Source of the DNA: Thermoproteus sp.
GTDB lineage: Archaea; Thermoproteota; Thermoprotei; Thermoproteales; Thermoproteaceae
Length of the DNA stretch: 64,000 nt
Reading direction: 5' to 3'
Assembly (NCBI GenBank): GCA_038893495.1
Contig: JAWARJ010000001.1
Span: forward strand, 1,725,824 to 1,789,823
In this document: one piece after another, positions 7,783 through 16,433 of the stretch
How the letters are laid out: the number at the start of each line of letters is the position of its first letter
How positions within the stretch are numbered: the first letter of the stretch is position 1
Made by a program: the position numbers and the translations under genes
Notes under the pieces: model-generated
The model's input: the letters and a program-made list of their open reading frames with translations, nothing else
What the model was told of the DNA's origin: nothing
The model's database searches: none

Positions 7783-7932
7783 CTCGCCGTAGCCTCAACA
7801 CAGCGACGCCGCCCAGCAGGCCCCTATACGACACGAAATTAACGTCATAAGTCCTACATCGTCATTTATCGGACTCGCCCTCGGCGGTCATAAATCCCTA
7901 GTCGTGTCGATATGGCCTCGTGCTATATATCT

Positions 7933-7940
7933 ATTTAAAT
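7933..7940 (+). promoter_or_regulatory. TATA box of ahcY
   Basis: ATTTAAAT is centred 24 bp upstream of the ATG at 7961. Confidence 0.6.
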
Positions 7941-7960
7941 GTATATAGGTCTCCGGGCCG

Positions 7961-9271
7961 ATGGAGTCACGCATAAAAGACCCATCCCTAGCGCCTAGAG
8001 GCCGCCATCAGATCTATTGGGCTGAACGCAACATGCCAGTTTTAATGAGCATACGCGCCAGATTCGAACGCGAAAAGCCTCTGCAAGGACAGACAATCGC
8101 CGCTTGTCTTCACGTGACGAAGGAGACGGCGGTGCTCGTGAGGACTCTAGCTACAGGCGGCGCTCGTGTCGTCTTAATCCCGTCAAATCCTCTGTCCACA
8201 CAAGACGACGTGGCGGCGGCACTTGCAGAGGAGGGCATACATGTCTACGCTTGGCGCGGCATGTCTGAGCGGGAATACTATAACGCCATAGGCTTCGCCC
8301 TCTCGTTCAACCCGACGATAACTCTCGACGATGGGGCCGACCTCACGGCCACGATACATAAGGTGAAACATGGGGTGAAGGATCGCGCTGTGGAGTACGT
8401 CGCTGAAATTGCCGGAAAGCTGGATGGAGACCGCCTAGTGGCTGGGCTGAGAGGCGGCACTGAGGAGACAACCACCGGCGTGATCAGACTGAGGGCCCTC
8501 CATAGAGAGGGCAAATTGTTGTACCCAATTATCGCGGTGAACGAGTCGTATACCAAATACCTATTCGACAATAGATACGGCACTGGCCAGTCCACGTGGG
8601 ACGGCGTGTTGAGGGCTACCAATATGCTGATAGCCGGCAAGGTAGTGGTCGTGGCCGGCTACGGCTGGGTGGGGAGAGGCATTGCGGTTAGGGCCAAGGG
8701 GCTGGGGGCCCGTAGAGTTATAGTGACGGAGGTCAACCCCGTGAAGGCGTTGGAAGCGGTGTTTGACGGTTTTGAGGTCATGCCTATATCTGAAGCCGCC
8801 GAGATAGGCGATATATTCATAACGGCTACTGGCGATATCCGCGTGATAAATGTAGAGCACATATTGAAGATGAAAGACGGCGCCGTGTTGGCCAACGCCG
8901 GGCACTTCAATGTGGAGGTAGACGTGGAGGGCCTAGAGAGGATCGCTAAGTCTAAAAGGACCATAAGGCCGTACCTAGAGGAGTACGAACTGCCCAACGG
9001 CAGAAAGGTATATCTAATAGGCGAAGGGAGACTCGTCAATTTGGTGGCCGCCGAGGGCCATCCCAGCGAGGTTATGGACATGTCTTTCGCCAATCAGGCT
9101 TTGGCCGCAGAATATTTAACTAAAAACAAGCTGGCGGTAGGCGTATATAAACTGCCTGACGAACTCGACGAAGAGGTAGCTAGACTTAAACTGGCCTCTA
9201 TGGGCATAAGAATAGATGTGCTGACCGAAGAGCAAAGAAGATATATATCCAGCTGGGAGTTAGGGACTTAA
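7961..9271 (+). CDS. ahcY: S-adenosylhomocysteine hydrolase
   Basis: 436 residues. N-terminal substrate domain: INxxM-type start with [36 protein letters not shown] domain: [16 protein letters not shown], a Rossmann glycine motif near residue 230, and GHFNVEVD near the C-terminal third. The enzyme reversibly splits S-adenosylhomocysteine into adenosine and homocysteine and so relieves product inhibition of methyltransferases. MAT (37356-38567) and SAM hydrolase (29134-29910), also in this window, act on the same metabolite pool. The leaderless ATG at 7961 is supported by the TATA box. Confidence 0.97.
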   Translation: MESRIKDPSLAPRGRHQIYWAERNMPVLMSIRARFEREKPLQGQTIAACLHVTKETAVLVRTLATGGARVVLIPSNPLSTQDDVAAALAEEGIHVYAWRGMSEREYYNAIGFALSFNPTITLDDGADLTATIHKVKHGVKDRAVEYVAEIAGKLDGDRLVAGLRGGTEETTTGVIRLRALHREGKLLYPIIAVNESYTKYLFDNRYGTGQSTWDGVLRATNMLIAGKVVVVAGYGWVGRGIAVRAKGLGARRVIVTEVNPVKALEAVFDGFEVMPISEAAEIGDIFITATGDIRVINVEHILKMKDGAVLANAGHFNVEVDVEGLERIAKSKRTIRPYLEEYELPNGRKVYLIGEGRLVNLVAAEGHPSEVMDMSFANQALAAEYLTKNKLAVGVYKLPDELDEEVARLKLASMGIRIDVLTEEQRRYISSWELGT

Positions 9272-9282
9272 ATGAGCGAAGC

Positions 9283-9657
9283 CTATTGCTGACCGTTGAT
9301 GTCACTGACCTGCGGCGAGTTGCACCCCCTCAAGACTTCTCTGTAGAAGCCCATAAGCCGCCTGGCAGTTTTGATTTTCTCCGAGATGATATACAGGTCG
9401 GAGGGGGACACGCCGTACCTTATCAACTCTCTGCGGAGGGCTTTGAGTCTCTTCAACTCGGTCTTGTAATAGCTAAACAAAGTCCTGGCTTTTCTACATT
9501 CCAAATGATTCTCGGTTGCAGCCTCAGAGACCTCAAGGCCTAGAATCCTCTTGATTGCCTCGTTGCTGTAGTCGTAGCGGACTGACTTGAGGGTCGCCTC
9601 TACGTCTATCCCGCCAAGTAATTTGCCGTATTTAGCCGCTAGGAGTTCTAACTCCAT
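9283..9657 (-). CDS. Hypothetical alpha-helical protein
   Basis: 124 residues starting MELELLAAKYGKLLGGIDVE, not recognised. It looks wholly helical, with a basic central stretch (KTELKRLKALRRELIRYG) and only two cysteines. Although the frame is open further upstream, the ATG at 9657 overlaps the end of the preceding gene by 10 bp, so the two are translationally coupled and probably function together. Transcription is convergent with ahcY, 11 bp apart. Confidence 0.65.
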   Translation of the reverse strand: MELELLAAKYGKLLGGIDVEATLKSVRYDYSNEAIKRILGLEVSEAATENHLECRKARTLFSYYKTELKRLKALRRELIRYGVSPSDLYIISEKIKTARRLMGFYREVLRGCNSPQVSDINGQQ

Positions 9658-9968
9658 GGCGTAATCCTCCTTAAGATCGACTTGCCCACATATTCCTCTT
9701 CGACCTCCTCTAGGCTGTCCTCCACACCCTCTAGGGGCTCCTCTCCCACCTCCATCCTCTCCTCGACCTGCTCTACGTCGTCCTCCAGGGGGGCCCATCT
9801 GCCCCTACGCTCGGCCACGGCTACTGGTATATTAGCAAGACGTGCAGCCTCCTTAGCGGCCTCAAGACCCCCCTCTAGATATATCAAAACTATCAGTTTA
9901 GTCCTCTCGACGAGAGACATATCGGAAAGTCGAAAGAGGCGGGTGGCAAGTTTTTGTCTTACCTCCAC
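9648..9968 (-). CDS. Hypothetical acidic protein
   Basis: 106 residues, not recognised. The first half is helical (MSLVERTKLIVLIYLEGGLE; a possible small winged-helix-like or regulatory domain). The second half is a strongly acidic Glu/Val-rich linker (residues about 65-95). The frame is open to a TTG at 9989. CTTATA at 9991-9996 is about 26 bp upstream of the in-frame GTG at 9968, so I chose that as the leaderless start. It overlaps the next gene by 10 bp. Confidence 0.6.
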   Translation of the reverse strand: MEVRQKLATRLFRLSDMSLVERTKLIVLIYLEGGLEAAKEAARLANIPVAVAERRGRWAPLEDDVEQVEERMEVGEEPLEGVEDSLEEVEEEYVGKSILRRITPWS

Positions 9969-10003
9969 GAGAGCCTCTGAGGCCCTCAAATATAAGCAGA
10001 ACA

Positions 10004-10013
10004 GTTAAAGATT
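10004..10013 (+). promoter_or_regulatory. Putative TATA box of the 10034 sRNA
   Basis: GTTAAAGATT is centred about 25 bp upstream of the C box at 10034, in the gap between divergent genes. Confidence 0.45.
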
Positions 10014-10033
10014 TTGTGGCGAGTTAACTAAAA

Positions 10034-10081
10034 GTGATGAGAAACCGACAGGCCGCTCATGGCCGGCTATCGCCGCACTGA
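10034..10081 (+). ncRNA. C/D-box guide RNA candidate
   Basis: Perfect C box GTGATGA (10034-10040) and perfect D box CTGA (10078-10081), 37 nt apart, in an otherwise empty 140-bp gap. Twelve nucleotides after C and twelve before D leave room for degenerate D' (CCGC, 10053-10056) and C' (ATGGCCG, 10059-10065) elements, which match poorly. A promoter-like AT stretch lies 25 bp upstream. Guides: GAAACCGACAGG and GCTATCGCCGCA. I could not assign targets. Confidence 0.6.
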
Positions 10082-10108
10082 AAAAATAAATGAAGTCTTC
10101 TAGACGCC

Positions 10109-10768
10109 ATGGAGATCAAAAATTTAGTTTCAGAGGTAGGCGTAAGGATAGCATATCAGACTGTGACTGGTTTGAACAACTCGATTAGGCCTAAAGAATT
10201 AGATAATATAATTAAATCCATAGAAAATGAAGTTAGAAATAAATATAATATTAATGAATTAAAAGATAATAAGACAATTAGAATTTATAGAGATTTCTAT
10301 TGGAGGGTGATAGGAATAGACCCCACAAAGCAAAGGCCCGCACAGGAGGCGCTATTACGTAGGGTACTACGCGGCGAAGAGCTACCGCGTATAAACCCCG
10401 CTGTAGATATAGGCAACGCCGCCTCCATAAAGTGGTTAGTGCCAGTGGGGCTTTACGATATAGATAAAATAGGCGGCGACATATTGGAGCTGAGGTGGTC
10501 TAAAGGCGAGACGTTTTACCCCATAGGGGGAAAGCCAACTACGGTCAACGGCCAGATAATCCTAGCTAAAGGCGAGACGGTCCTTCACGTATATCCTTAT
10601 AGGGACAGCGAACTCACTAAAGTTGACGAATCTACGAAAAACATATTAATAGTCATTGCTGGATTAAAGGGCATCGACGATAATATACTTATAGAATGCA
10701 GTAAGTTTATATCTATGAACTACGAAAAGCTGTTAGGAGGCAAGTCAAGCGATATTAAGCTCGCTTGA
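10109..10768 (+). CDS. B3/4 tRNA-binding domain protein
   Basis: 219 residues. The central and C-terminal part carries the B3/B4 domain pattern found in the beta subunit of phenylalanyl-tRNA synthetase and in stand-alone proteins: RPAQEALLRRVLRGEELPRI followed by NPAVDIGNAASI. Stand-alone forms are thought to bind or edit mischarged tRNA or free amino acid; the substrate here is unknown. The ATG at 10109 is about 23 bp from AAAAATAAA (10082-10090). The codons of the first 60 residues are A/T-richer than the rest. The 3' end overlaps the convergent gene by 14 bp. Confidence 0.8.
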   Translation: MEIKNLVSEVGVRIAYQTVTGLNNSIRPKELDNIIKSIENEVRNKYNINELKDNKTIRIYRDFYWRVIGIDPTKQRPAQEALLRRVLRGEELPRINPAVDIGNAASIKWLVPVGLYDIDKIGGDILELRWSKGETFYPIGGKPTTVNGQIILAKGETVLHVYPYRDSELTKVDESTKNILIVIAGLKGIDDNILIECSKFISMNYEKLLGGKSSDIKLA

Positions 10769-12083
10769 GTTTAACACGTTCAAGAAACATATCAACTAAG
10801 TCTCTAATGGTGGGGCCCTCAACTATCTTCAGCTCCCACCTAACCCTCACGATCGGCTTCGTGATTTTAATTACGTCTTCTATCCTCGCCGGAGTTCCTA
10901 TCACTATCGCGTCTACATCGGCCCTGGCTATAGTCTCTTCTAGGTCCCGTTTTTGTTCTTCAGTATAGCCGAGGCTCGGCAACACGGGGCCTATGTGGCC
11001 GTATTTAGAGTAGAGTTCCTTTATGGAGCCCACCGAATAGGGCCTCGGGTCTATTACCTGCGCTCCGTACTTCTGCGCAGCTATATATCCGGCCCCATAG
11101 GGCAGGCCCCCATGGGTCACCGTAGGCGCGTCTTCGACTACAATGACCTTCTTATTCCTCAAGCCCTCCGGTCTGTCCACCACGACCTCTAAATCGGCCT
11201 TGACCACCAAGGCCTTCGGATTATACCGCTTTATATTGTCCTCTACGGCCCTTACATCCTCCGGCTTTGCGTCTCCGACTTTGGTTATTATGACGACATC
11301 AGCCATACGTAAATTAACCTCGCCAGGGAACGACTTGACCTCATGGCCGGCCCTTCTGGCATCTGTCGCCACAACTACGAAGTCAGGCCTAAAGAATGGA
11401 AAGTCGTTATTCCCCCCGTCCCACAGCACGACATCTCCCAGCTCCTCCGCCCTATTTAAGATCCTCCCATAATCGACGCCAGCCAGCACGGGAACTCCTA
11501 GTTCTACATATTGTTCATATTCTTCTCTCTCTTCGAAAGTTATCTTGGCCAAGTCCTCCTTCTTTGAGTAAATCTCGACCGCGCTCGACGCCAAATCTCT
11601 ATACGGCATGGGGTGCCTCACCGCCACGACCTTCAGCCCCCTACTCGTCATTTCTCTGACTAAGGCCCTACTGACCGTGGACTTACCGGCACCCGTCCTA
11701 GTGGCCAGTACCGCCAACACAGGCCTTATGGAGTTGAGGTAGGTGTCGTTAGGGCCTAGGATCCTAAAGGAGGCGCCTGCGCTTAGTACCGCAGATATTA
11801 TATGGCCCACCTCATCGTAGAGGAGGTCGCTATATGCCAGTACGACCTCCTCTACACCCAATTTCCTAATTAGTTGCGCCAACTCGTTGTAGTCGCTCCA
11901 AGTATAGATAGGTATGCCGTTTGGGTACAAATCCCCCGCGAGCTCTTGAGGGTATCGTCGATTGGGTATGGGGATTTGGGTCATCAAGAACGCCACTACC
12001 CTATACTTGGAGTTGTCCCTGAAGAACATATTGAAGACGTGGAAGTCCCTCCCGGCTGCGCCTATGATAGCCACTTTCCGCAT
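10755..12083 (-). CDS. Cyclic 2,3-diphosphoglycerate synthetase-like P-loop protein
   Basis: 442 residues of the COG2403 type. An N-terminal Rossmann-like part (KVAIIGAAGRDFHVFNMFF) is followed by a P-loop LATRTGAGKSTVSRAL near residue 130, then VLWDGGNNDFPFFRPD and VVVIDxxR-like segments (VVATDARRAGHE). The family includes the cyclic 2,3-diphosphoglycerate synthetase of methanogens; many members, including crenarchaeal ones, have no proven activity. Cyclic 2,3-diphosphoglycerate is a thermoprotective solute in some hyperthermophiles, but its synthesis here is inference only. CTATATAAATTC around 12098-12110 gives a leaderless ATG at 12083. Confidence 0.82.
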   Translation of the reverse strand: MRKVAIIGAAGRDFHVFNMFFRDNSKYRVVAFLMTQIPIPNRRYPQELAGDLYPNGIPIYTWSDYNELAQLIRKLGVEEVVLAYSDLLYDEVGHIISAVLSAGASFRILGPNDTYLNSIRPVLAVLATRTGAGKSTVSRALVREMTSRGLKVVAVRHPMPYRDLASSAVEIYSKKEDLAKITFEEREEYEQYVELGVPVLAGVDYGRILNRAEELGDVVLWDGGNNDFPFFRPDFVVVATDARRAGHEVKSFPGEVNLRMADVVIITKVGDAKPEDVRAVEDNIKRYNPKALVVKADLEVVVDRPEGLRNKKVIVVEDAPTVTHGGLPYGAGYIAAQKYGAQVIDPRPYSVGSIKELYSKYGHIGPVLPSLGYTEEQKRDLEETIARADVDAIVIGTPARIEDVIKITKPIVRVRWELKIVEGPTIRDLVDMFLERVKLKRA

Positions 12084-12148
12084 GATATATAGATATCAAG
12101 AATTTATATAGATTGCTATATTAAAAATCCGAAGTTGGCGGGAGCTAG

Positions 12149-12748
12149 ATGCTCGTGCTCGCCGATATACATATAGGCTCGCCCAACTCGCTCGTGAAGG
12201 AGCTAAGGAGGTGCCTCTCAGGAGTTGATATAGACGTGTTGGCCATAGCGGGGGACTTATTCGAGGAGGAACATCGCCGTATAGGAAGAGACGAGGCCAT
12301 GACGTTATTCAAGAGGCTACTGGCCGTTCTAGCCGTGAGGCCTAAGGTGTTAGTGGCCTCTTTGAGCTCCTCCTCGCATGACCCCCTTCTGGGGCATTTC
12401 AGCGGCGTTGTGGATGGAGTAGAAGTATTGGCTTGCAACTGCCCCATAAGTCTTACTTATGCCGGCGAGAAAATAGTAGTGGCTCATGGCGATATAGCGG
12501 TGGGGAATGGATTTTTGGCGTATTTGATAGACTCCATAAGGCCTGGCACAATCGGCCGGATAGCCAAGAGGAAGTTAGGCCTCTCTAAAGACGTCTGGCT
12601 AGTCTACGGCCATAGCCACGTCCCCTACTTGAACCTAGGAGAGCGGATATTAAACCCAGGGCCGTGGAAGATATACGGCGTGAGGAGGATTAAAGGCGCT
12701 GTATATGAAATGCCTTCAGCCAAGCCTTTTTGCCAGCCAGACCTTTAA
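12149..12748 (+). CDS. Metallophosphoesterase with altered GNH motif
   Basis: 199 residues of the calcineurin-like phosphoesterase fold: DIH at residues 6-8, AGDLFEE near 36, VVAHGD near 113 and GHSHVP near 151, all metal-ligand motifs. The usual GNH(D/E) motif reads SSHD (within ASLSSSSHDP near 76), so the bridging Asn is replaced by Ser. Such a change may weaken or alter metal binding. Substrate unknown; relatives hydrolyse nucleotides or phosphodiesters. TATATTAAAAAT (12117-12127) lies 26 bp upstream of the ATG. The 3' end overlaps the next, convergent gene by 33 bp. Confidence 0.85.
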   Translation: MLVLADIHIGSPNSLVKELRRCLSGVDIDVLAIAGDLFEEEHRRIGRDEAMTLFKRLLAVLAVRPKVLVASLSSSSHDPLLGHFSGVVDGVEVLACNCPISLTYAGEKIVVAHGDIAVGNGFLAYLIDSIRPGTIGRIAKRKLGLSKDVWLVYGHSHVPYLNLGERILNPGPWKIYGVRRIKGAVYEMPSAKPFCQPDL

Positions 12749-13159
12749 CGACTCCAGGGCGTCGGGAAGTCTGCCCAACACCTCGACAGGCCCGCCAATC
12801 CCCCTCAGTCCGAGACATCGAGTCCAATCGGCTAGATACCTCACGTTAGACGAGGCCTCACGCATAATCTCTACGTCTGTTGGGGCCTCTGGCTCCAGGA
12901 GGGCTCCAGGGCCTATGTAGGCTAGCACGTGGGAGTACTTCAAGTAGATAGGCACGCCGCGGGCTCTAGCTAGAACCCTCTTGAGTGTCGTCTCCCTACA
13001 TGTGGGCAGATTCATTATCTGTACGCCATATCCCCACCTCGCTATCGCTATGCCCAACCCCAACCACCTCTCGGCCTCGCTGGGCGGAGGTGGGATTATA
13101 GTGACTACCTTGGCCCCACCCTTGACGGTTATCTCAAAGACGTCATAGTCGATATCCAC
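12716..13159 (-). CDS. Conserved hypothetical protein
   Basis: 147 residues, not recognised. It begins with a beta-rich stretch (FEITVKGGAKVVTIIPPPP), then SEAERWLGLGIAIARWGYG and a LPTCRETTLKRVL segment. There is no membrane helix or known catalytic motif. The start is GTG at 13159, with an AT-rich TATA-like element at about 13175-13184. It overlaps the 3' end of the metallophosphoesterase gene, and a guide RNA is transcribed in the opposite direction from 27 bp upstream. Confidence 0.65.
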   Translation of the reverse strand: MDIDYDVFEITVKGGAKVVTIIPPPPSEAERWLGLGIAIARWGYGVQIMNLPTCRETTLKRVLARARGVPIYLKYSHVLAYIGPGALLEPEAPTDVEIMREASSNVRYLADWTRCLGLRGIGGPVEVLGRLPDALESLKVWLAKRLG

Positions 13160-13185
13160 ATCTTTATAGACGCCCTAAAATATAT

Positions 13186-13237
13186 GTGATGAAATTGGTC
13201 TTTGCCGAAGCTCCATGACGACGGGAACGAAGCCTGA
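13186..13237 (+). ncRNA. C/D-box guide RNA
   Basis: C box GTGATGA (13186-13192), 12-nt guide AATTGGTCTTTG, D' CCGA (13205-13208), 6-nt spacer, C' ATGACGA (13215-13221), 12-nt guide CGGGAACGAAGC, D box CTGA (13234-13237). Both guides are exactly 12 nt, as expected for a thermoproteal dual-guide sRNP RNA directing 2'-O-methylation. CTTTATAG (13162-13169) is a possible promoter. Targets were not identified. The rest of the gap to 13290 shows nothing else. Confidence 0.8.
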
Positions 13238-13290
13238 TTCCTGAGATACAGGACTGGACACTAAAAGTTTCGTTCAACTCTACTGCGATT

Positions 13291-13299
13291 ATTTTAAAT
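13291..13299 (+). promoter_or_regulatory. TATA box of nrdJ
   Basis: ATTTTAAAT predicts transcription from about 13320, leaving a 12-nt leader with GAGGG ahead of the ATG at 13333. Confidence 0.5.
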
Positions 13300-13332
13300 A
13301 TAAGAAACTATATATGGAAATTGAGGGATGAT

Positions 13333-15885
13333 ATGGCCGTTAAGGTCATCAAGGCGTCCGGCGTGCAGGAGGCGTTCTCAGAGGACAAGCTCCACAACTC
13401 GCTCGTCAGAGCGGCGGGCGACGTAGGCGTGAGCATAGACGGAGAGGTTAAGGTCAGACCGACTTCCGACATATCTAGCGCCGAGCTTTCGGACTTAGTG
13501 GAGCTCGAACTGCTCCGCCGCGCCATAGAGAGGCCGGAGCTGGCCGAAGTGGCCAAGTCGCACCTCCTCGGCAGGATATACAAAGAGGCCTTCGGCAAGG
13601 ACTACCTAAAGTCCAAGGCTGGATACCGCGAGAGGGCCTTGGCGTCGTTGAGGAGACTGGTCGACTCCGGGCTCTTGAAGCCCGAAGTCCTAGACCTTAT
13701 GAGGGGGCTAGAGCTAAAGCCGGAGTTCGACAGAGCTCTGAGCTACAACGCCTTGAGGCTATTCACCAACGGCAACTACGCCTTGAGGGGCCCCGACTTC
13801 AAGATAGCCGAAACTCCCGCTGTGGCCGCCGCGAGGGTCGCCACAGCCGTAGCCAGAAGCCTCGACGTCGCTAAGACATACTACGACTATATAACCCAGC
13901 TCAAGATAGTCCCCGCCTCGCCCTTCTGGTTCAACGCCTGGACTAAAAAGGAGATGTTCGCCTCCTGCTTCACGTTGGAGGTAGAGGACTGCCTGTCTTC
14001 GTTGACCCACCCCGGGAGGCAGTGTATATACGACGCACTGGCCTACTCCGGCATAATACAGCAGTTGGGAGGGGGCGTGGGCTACGACTTCTCGCTGTTG
14101 AGGCCCGAGGGCGATGTGGTGAGGGGGAGCGTCGGCGTCGCGTCGGGCCCCATCTCCTTCATGAAGCTCTTCGACGCGAATGTCGACGTCATAAAGCAGG
14201 GAGGGAAGAGGAGGGGAGCCCAGATGGGGACGCTACACGTCTGGCATCCCGACGTCAAGAAGTTCATAAAGGCCAAAACCGGCGAGCTGAAAGACGCCCA
14301 CCTCCAGAACTTCAACATATCGGTCTTCGTAGACGACGCCTTCATGGAGAAGGCACTGGGGGTGGACGGCGACTCGAAGTACCCCCTAGTGAATCCCAGA
14401 ACCTTCTACGATAGGGTCGGCATAAAGCCCACAGAGCTGTTGGAGATACAGAGGGAGGCACAACTGCCGAAGGAGGCCATTTGGGGCCACGTAGACGCCA
14501 AGGAGCTATTCGAAGAGATAGCGGAGGGCGCCTGGGACTCCGGCGACCCCGGCCTCATATTCAAGTCGAATCTAAACGCTTCCAACCCGTTGCTCTATGC
14601 CGAGATAGAAGTCGCTGGCTATAAGTTCAGATATGTGTGGCGTAGCGTCAACCCCTGCGCCGAGACGGTCCAGAACCCCTTCGAGGTCTGCAATTTGACC
14701 CACATAAACCTAGTGAAGTTCGTAAAGCCGAATTGTTCCGGCCGGACCTTCGACGAGAAGCTCTCCTGTATAGACTGGGAGGGCCTCGCCGAGGCGGCTA
14801 GGGTGGGCACTAGGTTTCTGGACGACGCGATTGAGCGTAGTAGGACTGGCATCGGGATTATAGACGAGATGAATCTAGCCACTAGGAAGAACGGGCTGGG
14901 CATTATGGGCTTCGCCGAGCTGTTAATAAAGCTAGAGATCCCCTACGCCTCTTGGGAGGCCGTGGAGCTGATAAACCGCATAATGGGCTGGATATACGTC
15001 AACGCGTTGGACGAATCCGCAGAGCTGGCTAGGGAGAGGGGGCCCTTCAGGTACTTCGAGAAGTCGATATACGCCAAGGGGGAGCTCCCAGTCCTTAAGT
15101 TCCAAGACTACGTGTGGTCTAGATGGGAGCGGGTGAAGGGGGCCTACCCGCCGGAGCTGAGGGAAGCCGGCGACCGCCTCAAAGACATCGTCGTGCGCAC
15201 TAGGCGGTGGCTCGCGCCCTATCTAGACGCCTTGAGGGAGAAGGTGAGGGGCGGCGTTAGGAACTCCGTGGTGCTGTCCATAGCCCCCACGGGCCGCACC
15301 AGCATATTGGCCGGAACCACCAGCGGCATAGAGCCCGTCTTCGCACTGGCCTTCCTCCGCAACGTGACTGTGGGGACTTTGGTGGAGTACTACGAGCCGG
15401 GTATAGAGTACCTGAGGGAGAGGGGCCTCTGGACGCCTGAGGTGAGGAAGGCCGTGGAGGAGACCGGCATGTTGAGAGATGCGCCGGTGCCGGACGGCGT
15501 CAAGCACCTGCTGGCCACCGCCATGGAGATAGGCTGGCTTTGGCACGTCTTGATGCAGGCCAGCGCACAACAGTGGGTCGACCAAGGCATCTCCAAGACC
15601 ATAAATCTGCCGGCCAACGCCCCGAAGGACGACGTATATTGGGCTTTCGCCCTTGCTTGGGCCCTCGGCGTTAAGGGCATCACTGTATATAGGGACAAGT
15701 CCAAATCTGTGCAAGTCATATATACAGGCCTCAAGCAGGAGATAAAGAAGAAGCTGGCCGAGACCAAAATAGTGGTGAGGCCCATAGCGCTAGAGACGTC
15801 CATAGACGAAGCCGCAACCCAAGCCAAGCTCAAAGCGCTGGAGGAGGGCAAAGACCCCTACTGCAAGACCGGCGAGTGTAGTTAA
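13333..15885 (+). CDS. nrdJ: B12-dependent (class II) ribonucleotide reductase
   Basis: 850 residues. An ATP-cone-like region occupies the first 90 residues (VIKASGVQEAFSEDKL). The catalytic barrel has C212 (FASCFTLE), N440-P-C442-A-E444 and C453 (FEVCNL). The 11-residue spacing between C442 (thiyl radical site) and C453 equals that in the Lactobacillus enzyme (C408, C419). The tail CKTGEC is the redox-relay pair. The enzyme reduces ribonucleotides to deoxyribonucleotides with adenosylcobalamin; no radical-generating small subunit is needed and none is nearby. The frame opens at TTG 13321, but ATG 13333 follows GAGGG at Shine-Dalgarno distance, so I preferred it. Confidence 0.95.
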   Translation: MAVKVIKASGVQEAFSEDKLHNSLVRAAGDVGVSIDGEVKVRPTSDISSAELSDLVELELLRRAIERPELAEVAKSHLLGRIYKEAFGKDYLKSKAGYRERALASLRRLVDSGLLKPEVLDLMRGLELKPEFDRALSYNALRLFTNGNYALRGPDFKIAETPAVAAARVATAVARSLDVAKTYYDYITQLKIVPASPFWFNAWTKKEMFASCFTLEVEDCLSSLTHPGRQCIYDALAYSGIIQQLGGGVGYDFSLLRPEGDVVRGSVGVASGPISFMKLFDANVDVIKQGGKRRGAQMGTLHVWHPDVKKFIKAKTGELKDAHLQNFNISVFVDDAFMEKALGVDGDSKYPLVNPRTFYDRVGIKPTELLEIQREAQLPKEAIWGHVDAKELFEEIAEGAWDSGDPGLIFKSNLNASNPLLYAEIEVAGYKFRYVWRSVNPCAETVQNPFEVCNLTHINLVKFVKPNCSGRTFDEKLSCIDWEGLAEAARVGTRFLDDAIERSRTGIGIIDEMNLATRKNGLGIMGFAELLIKLEIPYASWEAVELINRIMGWIYVNALDESAELARERGPFRYFEKSIYAKGELPVLKFQDYVWSRWERVKGAYPPELREAGDRLKDIVVRTRRWLAPYLDALREKVRGGVRNSVVLSIAPTGRTSILAGTTSGIEPVFALAFLRNVTVGTLVEYYEPGIEYLRERGLWTPEVRKAVEETGMLRDAPVPDGVKHLLATAMEIGWLWHVLMQASAQQWVDQGISKTINLPANAPKDDVYWAFALAWALGVKGITVYRDKSKSVQVIYTGLKQEIKKKLAETKIVVRPIALETSIDEAATQAKLKALEEGKDPYCKTGECS

Positions 15886-15920
15886 CTATAGGCGACTTAT
15901 AGCCCGGCTCGGCGTTCTAC

Positions 15921-16400
15921 ATGTTCGATCTGATCATAAAGGCCGTCAGGGTAGGGCTTTTGGCCCTCTTGGCATCTGTATTATATTCAGTGTTCTACCT
16001 ATGGCTATACGGTCTGTTTGATGTAAGGGCTGTTTTAATAGGAATATATGTTATGACATTAATATCAATAATGCCATATATATTTATAAACATTATATAT
16101 AATATTAAAAATAGGCATGATGGCAGATGGATAATTTATGTAGCTCTATCAATATCTCTATTCTTATCTATCATTATGGCGTTTACGCGTCTTATATCGT
16201 TGGAGAATTATATATCGCCTATCTACGTCCCGCAACTACGTTACGACGGGACTCTTGCCCTCTCCATGGCTCTATTGGGTCTCGCGTCTCTGCTCTATTT
16301 GGGCTCTGTCGTGCCTGACGCCAAGAGGATAGCCGGAAAGTTGCTTCTGGCTCTAAGACAAGAACGCGAGGAGGAGACTTACGACATAGAGGTGGTCTAA
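15921..16400 (+). CDS. Hypothetical membrane protein, about four helices
   Basis: 159 residues, not recognised. Hydrophobic segments lie at roughly 8-32, 36-60, 73-95 and 113-128. They are followed by a basic then acidic cytoplasmic tail (residues 130-159, ending EREEETYDIEVV). CTTATAG at 15893-15899 is about 25 bp upstream of the ATG. There is no neighbour on the same transcript that suggests a job, unless the small gene at 16434 belongs with it. Confidence 0.6.
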   Translation: MFDLIIKAVRVGLLALLASVLYSVFYLWLYGLFDVRAVLIGIYVMTLISIMPYIFINIIYNIKNRHDGRWIIYVALSISLFLSIIMAFTRLISLENYISPIYVPQLRYDGTLALSMALLGLASLLYLGSVVPDAKRIAGKLLLALRQEREEETYDIEVV

Positions 16401-16433
16401 TTCCTTTTTAATCTGGCGAGTTTGTTCTTACTG

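Noticed and set aside
9272-9320. Apparent C/D boxes just after ahcY (two CTGA and a GTTGATG)
   Set aside because: The second guide would be only 3 nt long and no proper C box precedes it.
13759-15714. Several long antisense or shifted frames inside nrdJ (for example 14022-14414 and 15223-15714)
   Set aside because: High-GC third positions create open shadow frames; the nrdJ frame has full family homology.
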